DNA of 64,000 bases, from contig NW_004457624.1 in the NCBI RefSeq assembly GCF_000203815.1, forward strand, positions 3,248,354 to 3,312,353, read 5' to 3'. The notes beneath the pieces are model-generated. The model was given only the letters and a program-made list of their open reading frames with translations. It was not told where the DNA came from and ran no database searches. Shown one piece after another: positions 46,446 to 58,944 of this stretch (positions are counted from its first letter, which is position 1; every line of letters starts with the position of its first letter). The position numbers were made by a program, and so were the translations under genes. Origin of the DNA: Cavenderia fasciculata (taxonomy: Eukaryota; Evosea; Eumycetozoa; Acytosteliales; Cavenderiaceae).

Positions 46446-49400
46446 TTACGATAATTTGTTTTGAATTTGACGATGTATTTGAACCAAGAAATCAACATAG
46501 GAAACTGAATCAATTCCCTTGTCTTCGTACAATTGTGAACGGATTACAGAGTTTAGATATTCGTTTTGTGGTACAATTTGGATTTCCTTGCTAGCACAAA
46601 GTCCTCTTAATCTAATGACTTCCTTTATAATATTTTCAACCTTTTGATGTAATTCATTTTCTGATGAAATATTTGATTTATATAATTCATACAACTAAAT
46701 AATAAAAAAGTAAAAGTAAGTATATTATAAAAAATATTTTTTTTTCTATTTTTTCTATTTTCTATTTTTTTTTTACCTTTGAAGAATTTAAACCATTAAT
46801 ATTATCAACATTGAATAAATCTTGAAGAATTGAAGGATTAACCATTGATTGAACCCAGAGATAGATATTTCTACCATCTTCAATAACATAGACACCATCT
46901 TGTTGAATGATTTCAGTACTTAGACGAACAAAGTGAGGAAGGTTGACAATGTTGTATTGAGGGTTGACGAGCCCGAGATCTCCGTGGAGATTGTGGACTG
47001 GGTAGGCGCGAGGATAGATGAGAGGGATAATCTTTGATGGAGGGAGTGAAGCATAGAGGTTCATGTAGGCGAAACGATGATCTGGGTTAATGTCGGTTGA
47101 AATGCGGTATGGAGCAGTCTTCATCATCGAGAGGATATAGATGGGTAGCAACTTGAAGCATTCGGGGAGGATGAGTTGAGTGCTCGACTTGTCAGCGGCA
47201 CAGTGCTTGCGGTAGGCAGCCAAGACGTCGACGGCACGTTCAATGGATAGTGTACGAACTTGGCTCGGGCCAGTAGTGATAATGTCACGTGCAGCTAGAC
47301 GTGCATAATAGGCAAGTGTAGCGTCGAGATCAGTATCCTTAAAGTAGCTAGTGAAACCAGTCTCAACATTGAGACGCAAGTTGAGTACACGTACACGCAA
47401 GTCGCCACGCATGGTACGATACATCATGGCAAATTGAATGTATGCCTTGGTCTTTGCCTTTAGCTTGTCGTCGTATTTCAAGACGACAGTCATTGACTTT
47501 TCCGATGTGATACCGGCAATGGTCACTTCACCACCGGCACTACCTTCTTCTTGGACGTTTCCGTGGAAACCGGCAACTGTCAAACCTCTGCTACAACGCA
47601 CACGGATCTTGCAGTCGTATCCATAGGTGGCAGTGACAGCTTGGACAATATCGCTACGCAACTGGTCGGCAACGACACTTGTAAAGTTGGGGTAGTAGTA
47701 GATTTGGCCACCGGTAGCAGTGACGAGTTGACCAGTCGTTGGCAACTCGCAAGTCTCGCATGGCAACACAAACATGTCTACCACAATGTGATGTGTAGTG
47801 CAATACATGGATAGTGGCTTGTAAAAGCTGTTCCAGGCGGCACCTGGCACCAAAGTACGTTCGTTTTTGGCTTCACGCTTGGTTACCTGGCCAGGTTGTC
47901 CCTTTGGCATGTTGGTACTAAAAGTAAACAAACGACCACCACACTTTTCCAAAGCAAAAGATGCCGATTGTACAGCAGCACCAAATGCAAACTCTCGTTG
48001 TGGAGCAGCTGGATACTTGAAAAAGTTGGTAATATTGTTGAAAAAGTAGTCTACCAAATGTTTAGACTCTTGATAATCAATCAAAAATCCATCTTGCACT
48101 GGTACAAATACAGAGTTTTTGGCAACAACCTTCATTTGTGGTTGACTATATGTTTTCTTGAAACTCCAAAAATGTACCTCTGTATCATATGTAATAATAC
48201 CAATTTTATTTGGTATATTATCACTCATTTCATTTAATATTTTTCTATAAACAAAAAAAAACAAAATTAGTAATAGAGAAAATAAATATTTTTTCCTTTT
48301 TTTGTTTTTTTCTATTTTTTCATACTTTATACTATCAATAATAACAAATAAAATACCAGTAGAGATTGTATGAGTTGAAACTTCGATAATGAAAATATAG
48401 GCAGGAGGAGGTGGAGCGATATTATCTTTGGCAAGTTTTGGATCGGCCTTGGGGTCAACAACTGGACGAGTTACAAATTCGTAGGAACCATGTTTGAGTT
48501 CTGGACGTTGATCAAAATCGGTACGTTGACCATTTGGAAGGGTGGCAGAAAAGTATTCTTGTGGTACATCGTTTTCATAGTCGCAAAGCTTACAGGCAAA
48601 GAACTTTCCATTGTTGAGGAATACAGCGTTTGGATTAATGTAGGCATGACAACGACTGCAACGAACTGGACCATTGACACCGTGATCAATGACTGGTACG
48701 GTCGATGCCAATGGAGTAATGTGGATTGCCAATGGAAGTGAAGAAGCGCTCAAAACATCATCAGACTCTGGGATGGTATACATTGTCGAACGCATAAATA
48801 GAGGTGTACTGTTTTGTTGATCCACCAAATATTGTTGAACAGATGATGGTGGTGGCATATCACCAGATGCAGAATTCCAAACAAATCCCTTAAATTGATC
48901 AAGTACAGTTGCTGGATTTGGTACTTGTGACATGTTTATACGATTATCTGCTTGTGCATTTTGTCCTTGTTGAGGTTGAGGTTGAACCATACCTGCTTGT
49001 GGTGGTAAATTATTATTTAATGATAAACCTCCAATATTTGGTAATTGTTGTTGTTGTTGAGAGTATTGTGGTGTTGATGTTTGATATGATCCTTGTTGAG
49101 GTGGATATTGACCTTGTTGACCTTGTTGTTGTTGTGGATATCCTTGTGTTGGTTGTTGTTGTTGATATGGTGATCCACGGTATTGACCTTGTTGACCTTG
49201 TTGACCTTGTGGTTGTGGGTATCCATATGGATGAGAAGTTGGTGGTCCTTGTTGGAACTGTTGTTGTTGATTAGTTGGTGGACCTTGGTTAAATTGTTGT
49301 TGATTGGTTGGTGGACCCTGTTGGAATTGTTGTTGGTTAGTTGGTGGACCTTGGTTGTATGGAGAGTATTGTTGAGGGGGTGGACCTTGTTGGAATTGTT

Positions 49401-50016
49401 GTTGATTGGTTGGTGGGCCTTGGTTAAATTGTTGTTGTTGTTGATTAGTTGGTGGACCTTGAGTATATCCTGGGTACCCTCCTTGTTGTTGTGGAGCTGG
49501 TGATACTTGATGTGCAATTGGTTGTGGTGGCTGATTGAATGGTGGATATTGTTGTGGTGGAGGTGGTGAAACGTGTGTAACAGGTGCAACAGCAACAGGA
49601 GGGGCAACAGGAGGAGCTCCCATCATTTGTACTGGTTGAGGTGATACTTGTGGATATCCAGTATTAGTTGGTTGTGGTGGAGGAGATGCTATAGTTGTAG
49701 TGGTTGGTGGTGGGATGGTATGCATTGGAGGAGGAACGACCGATGAAATACCTGTTGGTGGTGGAGGAGCATTCATATTCATTCCAGTTGGTGGTGGTGG
49801 TACCATACCTGGTGAGAATCCCATTGGAGGAGGGACAAATGGAGCACCTGTGAATCCAGTAGGTGGTGGAAATACACCTGGTGCACCTGGTGGTGGCACA
49901 AAAGGTAATCCCATTGGAGGTGGAGGAATAAATCCTACTGGTGGTTGGAATGGTGGTGGTGGTCCTCCCATCATCGTTGGTGGTCCTTGTTGTTGTTGTT
50001 GTTGTTGATTTGACAT
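46446..50016 (-). CDS. sec24: COPII coat subunit Sec24
   Basis: Three exons (50016-48326, 48244-46777, 46694-46446) give 1135 residues. Sec24 pairs with Sec23 in the inner COPII coat and binds cargo at ER exit sites. The first 345 residues are Pro/Gln/Gly-rich with repeated NQGPPTNQQQ units. A four-cysteine zinc finger lies at about 450-475 (CSRC ... CKLC), followed by the trunk domain with VIIDSIK, the beta-sandwich/helical region (RVLNLRLNVETGF, then YYARLAARDI) and a gelsolin-like C-terminal domain (DGVYVIEDGRNIYLWV). The first intron is 81 bp and open in frame, so the unspliced frame reads through it into a hydrophobic stretch. The N-terminal repeats differ in length from relatives as expected for such tracts. 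Confidence 0.95.
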
Positions 50017-50902
50017 TTTATTTATCTCTATATCTGATATATCTATCTATCTATCTATCTATCGAGTTTAGTGTAGGATAGGTGATACTATAGTATTGTG
50101 TACTTTTTGTGTTATTATCCTCTATACTGACTTGACTGATGACTGATAATACACTGATTGTATACAAATACCTTTGTCTCTCTCCTCTCTTCTCTCTCTC
50201 TTGAACTATAATTAAAATTAAGAAGAAGTAAGTTCAACTCACTTTGTAGTGTGTCCCACTGCATTGTCACCCTTTTTCTTTTTTTTTTTTTTATTATTTT
50301 TTTTCATCATCTTGTTTGTGAGTCAAAGGTGGAGGATCAAGCACCTCTACTTGATAGAACAAACTATCTATTTATATTAATAATAATAAATATCAACTCG
50401 TATTTGATGAATCATCAAGTTGTTTGCACAATTATAATCATACCATACAGTCACATGTTCGCAATAACAATAATTAATACACGATAATTTGATTGTAATT
50501 TTTAAACAAGTAAAGAAGAAAGAAAAGGAAGGCCAAGATAAAAAGGTTGATTTATCTATCTATCTATGTATTGTCTAGCAAGCATGAAAGAGAACAAGTT
50601 TCATTCAATTAATATATATATAACTATAGTAGTGATCATTCGGGGATATTTCATCAAATTTGTTTGGAAGTCATCTGACTCTTTGTGTCACATGATCATA
50701 CTCGTTTCCTCTCTCTCTGCTTGTACATTTTTTTTTTTCGACTTTTGACTTTTAATTATTTTAATTTTTTTCGATTTTTTTTTTTTGTCGTTCTCATTCC
50801 CTTGCCTCCTCTATTCTCTCTCTCAACCATTTTATTTCTAGCCTCTTGTTTTTGTTTTTTTTTATCGTGTGTGTAAATATATATATATATTAAAGGATAG
50901 TC
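50017..50902. other. Divergent promoter region of sec24 and rpl4
   Basis: Between two divergently transcribed genes. It contains CTAT repeats near 50040, several poly-T runs and, just before the rpl4 start, pyrimidine-rich stretches (50690-50870) followed by a TA repeat. No coding sequence is supported. Confidence 0.7.
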
Positions 50903-52012
50903 ATGAATAGAGATTTCGTCAACGTCTTTAACGGAGAGAACAAGACTGCCGCCAAGGTCAAGTTCCCAGCCGTATTGGGTACCCCAATTCGTCCAGATCT
51001 CGTTAACTTTGTTCATACGAACGTTAACAAGAATCACCGTCAAGCCTACGGTGTCTACAAATACGCCGGTGAACAAACCTCTGCCGAATCATGGGGTACC
51101 GGTCGTGCCGTCGCACGTATTCCACGTGTTGGTGGTTCAGGTACTCACCGTTCAGGTCAAGGTGCCTTTGGAAACATGTGTAGAGGCGGTCGTATGTTTG
51201 GCCCAAACAAGGTCTGGAGAAAGTGGAATCGTCGTGTCAACGTCAACCAAAAGAGATACGCCGTCTGCTCTGCTCTCGCCGCCTCTGCCATCCCAGCCCT
51301 CGTCATGGCTCGTGGTCATCGTGTCAACCAAATCTCTGAAGTCCCACTCGTCATTGCCAACGAAGTCCTCGCCAACCTCACCAAGACTTCTGCCGCCACC
51401 GCCCTCCTCAAGAAGATCAACGCCTATGCCGACGTAGAGCGTGTCATTGCCTCCAAGTCTGTCCGTGCCGGTCAAGGTAAGCTTAGAAACAGACGTTTCC
51501 AATCTCGTCGTGGTCCACTCCTCGTCCTCGCCGGTCCATCCAAGTGTGTCCGTGCCTTCCGTAACATCCCAGGTGTCGACATTGCCTTCGTCTCCTCCCT
51601 CAACATCCTCCGTCTCGCACCAGGTGGTCATTTGGGTCGTTTCGTCATCTGGTCTCAAGATGCCTTCGAACAACTCGACAAGATCTTTGGTACCAAGACC
51701 ACCCCATCTGCCAAGAAGGGTTTCCGTCTCCCACGTCCAGTCATGCTCAACCCAGATGTCTCCCGTATCGTTACCTCTGACGAAATCCAAACTGCCGTCC
51801 GTGAATCTCAACACCGTGGTGGTGCTTCCCAAATCAAGTCGTACAAGCGTCTTAACCCACTCCGTAACGTCAAGGCTATGCTCAAGCTCAACCCACACGC
51901 TCGTCTTGCCCGTATCTCCAACGCCACCAAGAAGGCTACCCACAAGAAGGGTGCCAACACCAAGGCCGTCAAGACCCAACGTAAGGCTTGGGTTAAGTCT
52001 CTCCTTGCCTAA
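50903..52012 (+). CDS. rpl4: Large-subunit ribosomal protein uL4 (RPL4)
   Basis: Intronless, 369 residues, beginning MNRDFVNVFNGENK and ending in a basic tail. It carries the eukaryotic L4 core: VARIPRVGGSGTHRSGQGAF, then GNMCRGGRMFGPNKVWRKWN, which forms the extension lining the exit tunnel, then VNVNQKRYAVCSALAASAIP and ALVMARGHRVNQISEVPLVI. A C-terminal lysine-rich stretch follows. Third positions are strongly C-ending (GCC, CTC, GTC), in sharp contrast to the tandem families, as expected for a very highly expressed gene. The start ATG is close behind a TA-rich leader. Confidence 0.98.
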   Translation: MNRDFVNVFNGENKTAAKVKFPAVLGTPIRPDLVNFVHTNVNKNHRQAYGVYKYAGEQTSAESWGTGRAVARIPRVGGSGTHRSGQGAFGNMCRGGRMFGPNKVWRKWNRRVNVNQKRYAVCSALAASAIPALVMARGHRVNQISEVPLVIANEVLANLTKTSAATALLKKINAYADVERVIASKSVRAGQGKLRNRRFQSRRGPLLVLAGPSKCVRAFRNIPGVDIAFVSSLNILRLAPGGHLGRFVIWSQDAFEQLDKIFGTKTTPSAKKGFRLPRPVMLNPDVSRIVTSDEIQTAVRESQHRGGASQIKSYKRLNPLRNVKAMLKLNPHARLARISNATKKATHKKGANTKAVKTQRKAWVKSLLA

Positions 52013-52229
52013 ACAGTTGGATTTAGGATCCTGCCCCACTTGGACGTCCAACATATTTCATAATATATCCCGTTTGTTCACCAGTTTCTTCTCGACTGTT
52101 CGCTACACACTATTTACGATCATCTAGAACATTCAAAATAAAATATAGAGGTAGTCTAAAACAACAAAAAATTATATATATTCAATTTATTTATTCTAAA
52201 GTGTCATTTATATATATATATTTCAAAAT

Positions 52230-54380
52230 CAGCGGAGTATTTACATTTCTATCCAAACAAATCTTTCTCTTTCCAACCAAACAACTCATTCCAATCAAAT
52301 AACCCATTCTAATCAACTAACTCTTTCCACTCAAACCAAAGAGCTAATCACTATCTATTTCTCCAAACTCATTCCACAACCAAATATCCCTTTCTCTTTC
52401 TCCAACTAAATACATAATCAACTACCTCTTTCCAATCAACCAAATAACTCATTCCAACCAAATAATTCATTCTAATCAAATAAATCATTTCATTTCTCTC
52501 TCCAACCAAATAGCTAATCAACTAACTCATTCCGCTCAACATCTCATTTCACTATTTCTCTCCAACAAAATAGCTAATCAACTACCTCTTTCTCTTTCTA
52601 ATCAAATAACTCATTTCATTCAACCAAATATCTCTTTCTCTTTCCAATCAAGTAAATCTTTCTCTTTCTAATCAAATAACTCTTTCTCTTTCTCCAACCA
52701 AACTCTTTCTCTTTCTAATCAAATAGCTATTCCAACCAACTAACTCATTCTCTTTCTCTTTCTCCTTCTCTTTCCACTCAAATAACTCATTCCCTTTCTC
52801 TTTCTCTCTCCAACCAAACTCTTTCTCATTCCAGCCAAACTCATTCCACTCATCCAAATAGCTAATCAAATAACTCATTCCAAACAAACAACTCATTCTC
52901 TTTATCTTTCCAACCAAACTCATTCCACTCATCCAAATAGCTAGGCAAATAACTCTTTCCACTCAAATAACCCATTCCAACCAAATAGCAAATCAAATAT
53001 CTCTTTCTCTTTCTCCAACCAAACTCTTTCTCTTACCCGCCAACTAACTCATTTCACTTTTTCCCTTTCTCTTTCCAACCAACTAACTCATTTCACTATA
53101 TCTCTTTCTCTTTCCAACCAACTATTCTCTATTTCTATTTCTCTTTCTTTTCCTCTTTCCAACCAAATATCTTTAACTCTCCTTTCTCCAACCAAATATC
53201 TCTTTCTCTTTTCTTTCCAATCAATTATCCATTTCTCCAACCAATTATCTCCTTCTCTATCTCTATCTCTTTCCTTTCTATCTCTTTCTCTTTCGCCAAT
53301 CAAATATCTCTTTCTCCAACCAATTATCTCTTTCTCTAATCAAATATCTCTTTCTCTTTCCAACCAATTTCATTTCCAACCAACTAACTCATTTCACCAT
53401 TTCCCTTTCCAAATAACTCATTCCACACAACCAAATATCCCTTTCTCTTTCTCTTTCTCTTATTTCAACCAATCTCCAACCAATTATCCTTTATCTTTCT
53501 AAACAAATATCTCTTTCCAACCAAATAACCCTTTCCACTTAGCCAAACAGCTCATTCTAATCAACCAAATATTTCCAATTAGATCATTTCTAATCAAATA
53601 ATTCTTTCTCATTCCAACCAAACAAGTAACTCTTTTTTCAACCAATTATATCTTTCCAACCAATTAACTCTTTCTCTTTCCAACCAAATAACTCATTTCA
53701 CTATTTCTCTTTCCAGCCAAACTCATTCTCTTTCTCTCCAACCAATTATATCTTTCCAACCAATTAACTCTTTCTCTTTCGAATCAAATCACTCATCCAA
53801 CCAAACACTTATCCCCTTCTTTCTCCAACCAAATATCCCTTTCTCTTTCTAATCAAATATCTCTTTCTCCAACCAATTATCTCATTCCACTCAACCAAAT
53901 ATCTCTTTCTCTCTCCAACCAAACTCTTTCACTCATTCCCAACTATTTAACTCTTTCCACTCAAACCAAATAGCTAATCAACTATCTCTTACTCATCTAT
54001 TCTCTTTCTTTCTCCAACCAAATAACTCTTTCCACTCAACAAAATATCTCTTTCTCCGATCAACTAAAACATTTCACTATTTCTCTTTCTCTTCTCTTTC
54101 CAACCAAATCTCTTTCCAGCCAAACTCATTCCACTCATCCAAATAACTCTTTCTCTTTCCACTCAAACCAAATAGCTAATCAACTAAATCTTTCCACTCA
54201 TCCAAATAACTCTTTCTCTTTCCACTAATTTTTTCTTTCCAATCAACCAAAATACTCATTCCAACCAAATAATCCATTCTAATCAAATAACTCATTTCAT
54301 TTCTCCAACCAAATAGCTATTCAACTAACTCTTTCTCTTTCCAACCAATTATCTCATTCTAATCAACAACTCATTTCACC
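52230..54380 (+). repeat. Pyrimidine-rich degenerate satellite, about 2.15 kb
   Basis: The + strand is almost free of G and built from shuffled modules: CTCTTTCTCTTTC, CCAACCAAATA, AACTCATTCCA, CTAATCAACTA. Module order varies, so there is no fixed period, though units of roughly 25-45 bases recur. All frames give only low-complexity peptides and frequent stops. It begins soon after the rpl4 3' flank and ends near a second tandem repeat. The extreme strand asymmetry could favour triplex or other unusual DNA structure; that is inference. Confidence 0.92.
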
Positions 54381-54470
54381 TTGACGACCATGCTTGTTGA
54401 CCACGCTTGACGACCATGCTTGTTGACCATGCTTGACTATGCTTGTTGACCATGCATGTTGTTTATCTAT
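54381..54470 (+). repeat. Short tandem repeat of about 14-28 bp units
   Basis: Repeats of GACCATGCTTGTT and GACGACCATGCTTGTTGACC follow directly on the pyrimidine satellite. At least five units are visible, slightly diverged. Confidence 0.85.
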
Positions 54471-54608
54471 CATGATATTAGCACTGTCTCTTGTATGTCA
54501 AGCTACTTACTACAACAACGATATCGAAGCCGATTCTTTTGTTATTACAGCAGAGAGATTATTGTTATACATTACATTAATCATTCTCTCTCTCTCTCTT
54601 ATTGATTG

Positions 54609-54790
54609 TCACCCTTCTTTGGTTACTTGCACCACATAAGACTTGTCTGTTATTACTTTAATAACTCTGTATGGGCCACTCCAACTCGATAACAGTTTCT
54701 TGGAACCATCATCTGTTACTCGTGTTGACGTATCCAAATCACTGTTACATATAGATAAATGTATCTCTTTTATATATTTATACAGAATAC
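54609..54790 (-). mobile_element. Ty3/gypsy-type pol fossil (integrase C-terminal end)
   Basis: The minus strand encodes a piece typical of the C-terminal end of Ty3/gypsy integrases (KLLSSWSGPYRVIKVITDKS). Only this small part is seen; no LTRs, gag or reverse transcriptase accompany it. It is an isolated old fragment at the edge of a satellite. Confidence 0.6.
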
Positions 54791-54901
54791 ATAAAAAGAA
54801 AGAAAACTGTGCTTTTTTCAATTGAAAAAAAAAAAAATTCTTTGTCTATCTCGAGCTATTTCTATTTATTCAAAAAAAAAGTTTGATTATTATTATTATT
54901 A
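54791..54901. other. 3' flank of kelch gene
   Basis: A/T-rich DNA with poly-A. Nothing else is seen. Confidence 0.6.
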
Positions 54902-55287
54902 CTATAATTCCAAAGAATCCAATTTATCATCAGCAATTCTTGGACTAAAATTAGGATCATAAGAATCTGATTGTAAAGATGGCAATCCCTTGAAAAGATA
55001 CAATGTCGACTCTCTAATTCCCTTGATGATTGACAATCTATCGCCAAGCGATGTCACACCCAATTGCTTTAAATGTGATTCTGTCAACATGTGCAGTACG
55101 GTAGTATCAATCTCTTGCTCTATAAACATATTTACATATTTGGCCATTCCAATATTTGTCATAAAGAATTTAATATCTCTTCTCTCTCTTTCAGTTAGAC
55201 AACTATCTCTTAATTTATCTAAATCATCAGATATATGATGATTTCTACTATAATTTAAATTTGGTGATGATCCACCACTATTATTAC

Positions 55288-55360
<73 letters not shown>

Positions 55361-56758
55361 TACAAGATTATTATTATTATTCTGGTTTGAAGAAAGTTGA
55401 GTTTGATTTAAATTATGTAATTGTTGTTGAGCTGCTTTTCTTGCCAAAGATTCCAATGTTGTAGTTAATAGAGATTCATTAACATCAGTCTTTAATAATT
55501 TCTTTGGTGCAATTAACAATTTCTTTGGTATCATTGATGATTGATTCGTACCAGTACTACTACCATTAGTAGTAGTAGAATTTAATTCTTTGTTAAAATG
55601 TGCCAAATACATTGATTCCAAAGTATCTAAAAATAAATAAAAGTATTAATAAATATATACTCTTTTTTCTCTTTTTTTCTAATATTTACCAATATGTTCA
55701 CAAACCAACATTTTTCTAAAACATTGTAAACCATTACCACCACCAAATATAACCAATTTATTACGAATGACACAACTTGAATGAGCACATCTACCACCAG
55801 GAGGAGGAGTAATTCTCCACCATTTCCAAGTACGTGTATCCAATCCAACAAAATCATTTAAAATATGACCATCACCACCACCAAAAACAACCATAAAATC
55901 TCCAATCATTGATGCTGAATGACCTGCTCTTGGTTGTGGATTAAATATAATTTCTTGATTACTTTGATTGATAATCGACCAAATATTTGTTTCAGTATCA
56001 AATACATGTACATCATTTAATCTCTTTGAACCAGAATGACCACCAAATACAATTAATTTGGTAGAGTTTAGAGTGACCATTGAATGACCCCATCTAGGTG
56101 ATGGAGCTGCTGCTGTACCATTACCTTTAATTTCAACCAGACTCCATTCCAACTTTACCAGATCAAAGCAAAAGAGGTCATTGTGTAATCTAACACCATC
56201 ACCACCACCAAATACATATAGTTTGTTGCCATTGACCAATGAAGCAGAATGTTTAGATCGACCAGATGGAGGGGTACCTGTAATACTCTGTGGTACCATC
56301 CATCGTTTGGTATCAGTATCATAGATTGTAATATCATTTAAAAAACCTTCAAATGATCCTCCACCAAATAATACCAATTGTCTATTATATGTTGTTAAAG
56401 TATGACCATTTCTAGCTGTAATTGTAAATGTTGTTGTATATCCTGATATCTCTTTATCCTGTTCTTTTTCTTGTTGTTTATAATGAATCTCCTCCCATTC
56501 CCAAGTATCAACTTTAAAACGATGCATATCGTTTAACATTTGATTCTCGTCTGTCCATCCACCAAATAGATACATATAGTCACCTACTGTATCACAAGTA
56601 TGTGCACATCTTGGGTATGGTTCATTTGAGCATTGTTCAGTTCTCCACATTGCTGTCATCTCTCTATGAAAAAAAAGTATATAAATAAATAAATAAATAA
56701 ATTGATTGATTGATTGTTTATAAATAAAAGTACTCGATGAAGATGACAATAACTGCAC
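54902..56758 (-). CDS. Kelch-repeat and SAM-domain protein
   Basis: The main exons 56661-55690 and 55626-54902, with a probable small first exon 56758-56734, give about 573 residues; the alternative start is MTAMWRTE at 56659. Six kelch blades occupy about 20-325, each with the GG ... W pattern (MYLFGGWTDENQML, LVLFGGGSFEGFL, LYVFGGGDGVRLHND, LIVFGGHSGSKRLND, MVVFGGGDGHILND, LVIFGGGNGLQCF). A Gln/Asn-rich linker with a poly-Asn run (coded by 55282-55359) leads to a SAM domain at about 468-528 (RDIKFFMTNIGMAKYV, then LKQLGVTSLGDRL). A kelch propeller plus SAM suggests a scaffold or adaptor; no enzyme domain is visible. Confidence 0.88.
55282..55359 (-). repeat. AAT repeat coding poly-asparagine
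   Basis: About 26 triplets (ATT on the + strand) within the kelch/SAM gene encode an asparagine homopolymer, a familiar dictyostelid feature and likely length-polymorphic. Confidence 0.95.
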
Positions 56759-56941
56759 ACACTCAGTTTCGAGTTTAATTCAAAGTAAATTAGACCGAAA
56801 AAAAATGGGTTTTTGTAAAAACTATCCTTTTTTGGGTTATTTAAATCAAAAAATAAATAAATAAATAAATACTTTTTTGTATTTGATTGTATAAAAGTAA
56901 AAAAAATGATTGATTTTGATTTATAATATAATTTGTAGAGA

Positions 56942-57995
56942 CTAACTTTTATTTGGTGTTGCTGACAATGTCAATGGTAGATACAATGATTGTAAATAAT
57001 CTTGTGTTTGTGAATGATTTGATATTAATTGGTATAGTTGTGATTGCAATGGTTGTTTAATCATTGCTTTGCTTTTGCTTTGACTATCTGTAATAATTGA
57101 TAAGCATTGTTGGTGTTGGTGTTGTTGGTCATTACCACTATATTGTTGCAAATGTAAAAGTATAATGAATATAGATATGACTGTTGGAGGAGGAGGAGGT
57201 AAAGGTGAGAGTGATTGTTGTTGTTGTTGTTGTTGCTGTTGATTGACAATCTCTGTGATGATCAATTCAAAGTGTTGATTGTATCCATTTTGAATGATTG
57301 TTGATGATATATCTTTGATTAATTGTGGTTCATCTAATAGTAGTTTGTTAATCTCAAACGTTTGTCCACTATTCATAACCAACTCTAAATGATAAACTGT
57401 TGATACGAGACTGATAAATGATCTAGTAATTGATGATAATACTGTACATTCACCATCTAGGTTTACTCTTGTATCTATAGTTTGTTGTTTGTCCAATATA
57501 GAATCTTTCAGTTGCTGAATGATTATATCGTTATTCTTGTTGTCGATTGCAATGATTGTATCTCTTATTTTTTCTAATCTATCTTGATTGATACAAGATA
57601 AATAGTCTCTATATTTTGTTGATAGTAATCTCTTCAAACAAGATACAATCATTGAATAAGAGGTGGAATGTTGTTGTAGAATGGGTACGATATAATAGTC
57701 TAATAGACACTCGATATTTATCTTGTTGCATGATATTTGATCATCTAACCATTCATCCAATATATAGATTGATCCTTCAATCAAAGGTAACACTTGAACC
57801 AATTCAGAAAGGAATACTTTGCAATCATCATTCTCATGGTTTTCATTCTACATTAAACATAAAGAGAGTAAATATCTCTATTGCACTCTCTAATAACTAC
57901 AATCTACACCTACTTACATGATATGCTTCGATGATTGATTTACTTTGCTTTGATGATACACCACATTTATATAATAGTAATTCTATTGTATTCAT
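56942..57995 (-). CDS. Hypothetical intracellular protein with poly-Gln tract
   Basis: A first exon 57995-57918 (MNTIELLLYKCGVSSKQSKS) with a good GTAAGT donor is followed by a long exon to 56942. Phase is kept if the acceptor lies at 57833 (exon 2 from 57832), giving about 322 residues; otherwise translation could start at the ATG at 57847. The protein is largely helical (VFLSELVQVLPLIEG, then LDEWLDDQISCNKINIECLL), with a glutamine run and a Pro stretch (SPLPPPPPT) near residue 235. No signal peptide or known catalytic motif is seen. I do not recognise the family. Confidence 0.65.
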
Positions 57996-58211
57996 AGGCA
58001 AATTTATGATCAATTAGAATTAATTTTTTTCGTTACTTCATCGCAATTAAATTTTAAAATAAATGATACAAATTAATTTAAATATTATATACAACACAAC
58101 AATGATTGGACCAAAAGTGGGTGGTAGATTATATTATTTATTAAAATGATACACCCCAAAAAAGAATAATCTATGCTTTCAAAAAGTGATCTTGATCATG
58201 ATAAACCAAAT

Positions 58212-58571
58212 TTATTGTATTATAACTACTTTTGGATTTAAATATTGTACCCACCTAAATAACATTGTGTCTGGTAATTGCTTGGTCAGCAGACAATGGT
58301 AAACGACCGATGTGCAAATGACATACAAAGAAAATGAAATAGGACCCAATGCAATATACTTGAAATGTGTATAGGTACATGTATTAAACATGAGTGATAT
58401 AAAATAGAGGAAAAACATTTTAGCCATCCATTGTGTCTCGCCAAAACACAGAGTCGTTAGGTAAATGGTCAAACAAATCATAATCGCTATGGAAACCATA
58501 ATGTATCGTAGAAGAGTTGACTGATACCACTTCAAATAGTGTTCGATCAGTTGATTTCTCTGCATCATCAA
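58212..58571 (-). CDS. Small putative multi-span membrane protein
   Basis: 119 residues from the ATG at 58571 (MMQRNQLIEHYLKWYQ). Three or four hydrophobic segments are visible: YIMVSIAIMICLTIYLTTL, MFFLYFISLMF and ISFSLYVICTSVVYHCLL, separated by short polar loops. No upstream exon was established, and the shortness of the frame leaves real doubt. There is no recognisable family. Confidence 0.4.
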   Translation of the reverse strand: MMMQRNQLIEHYLKWYQSTLLRYIMVSIAIMICLTIYLTTLCFGETQWMAKMFFLYFISLMFNTCTYTHFKYIALGPISFSLYVICTSVVYHCLLTKQLPDTMLFRWVQYLNPKVVIIQ

Positions 58572-58605
58572 CACCCGATACAAAGTCAACAAAAGAGTTG
58601 ATCAT

Positions 58606-58944
58606 TTAATAGATTCAGTGACCAAAAAACGATAACACGCTTAATATACGAAATATGTATAATCCATTCTCTCTTGCCAAAAACGACCCTAATCCAACTT
58701 GTGCTTGTGCAATCGCCAATTCCAATGTTTCAAAAACAATTATAGTTATATTTTATTTTTGATTCCTAAAGCAATCATTCTGAGAAGAAAATATTGTTTC
58801 AAAAATTTACTATCATTCTGATACATCAGATGACGATATTCTAGCATCTAATCGTTTATACATCTAATCACCTTCATCAATGAATATTCTCCTTTCATTG
58901 GTTACCCACAACAAAGTATACCAACATCAAGCCATTAATCAAAG
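58606..58944. other. Spacer
   Basis: A/T-rich with mixed pieces; a promoter for the locus at 58945 is possible. I see no gene. Confidence 0.45.

Noticed and set aside
48909-49607. Leu/Val- and Asn/His-rich frames in the sec24 5' region
   Set aside because: Alternate readings of the Pro/Gln repeat; sec24 zinc finger and trunk fix the true frame.
51152-52054. 300-codon minus-strand frame opposite rpl4, and two + strand alternate frames
   Set aside because: Shadows caused by the strong C-ending codon bias of rpl4.
52672-53303. Glu/Lys/Arg-rich minus-strand open frames in the satellite
   Set aside because: They are direct translations of the CTCTTTCTC modules, with no conserved content.
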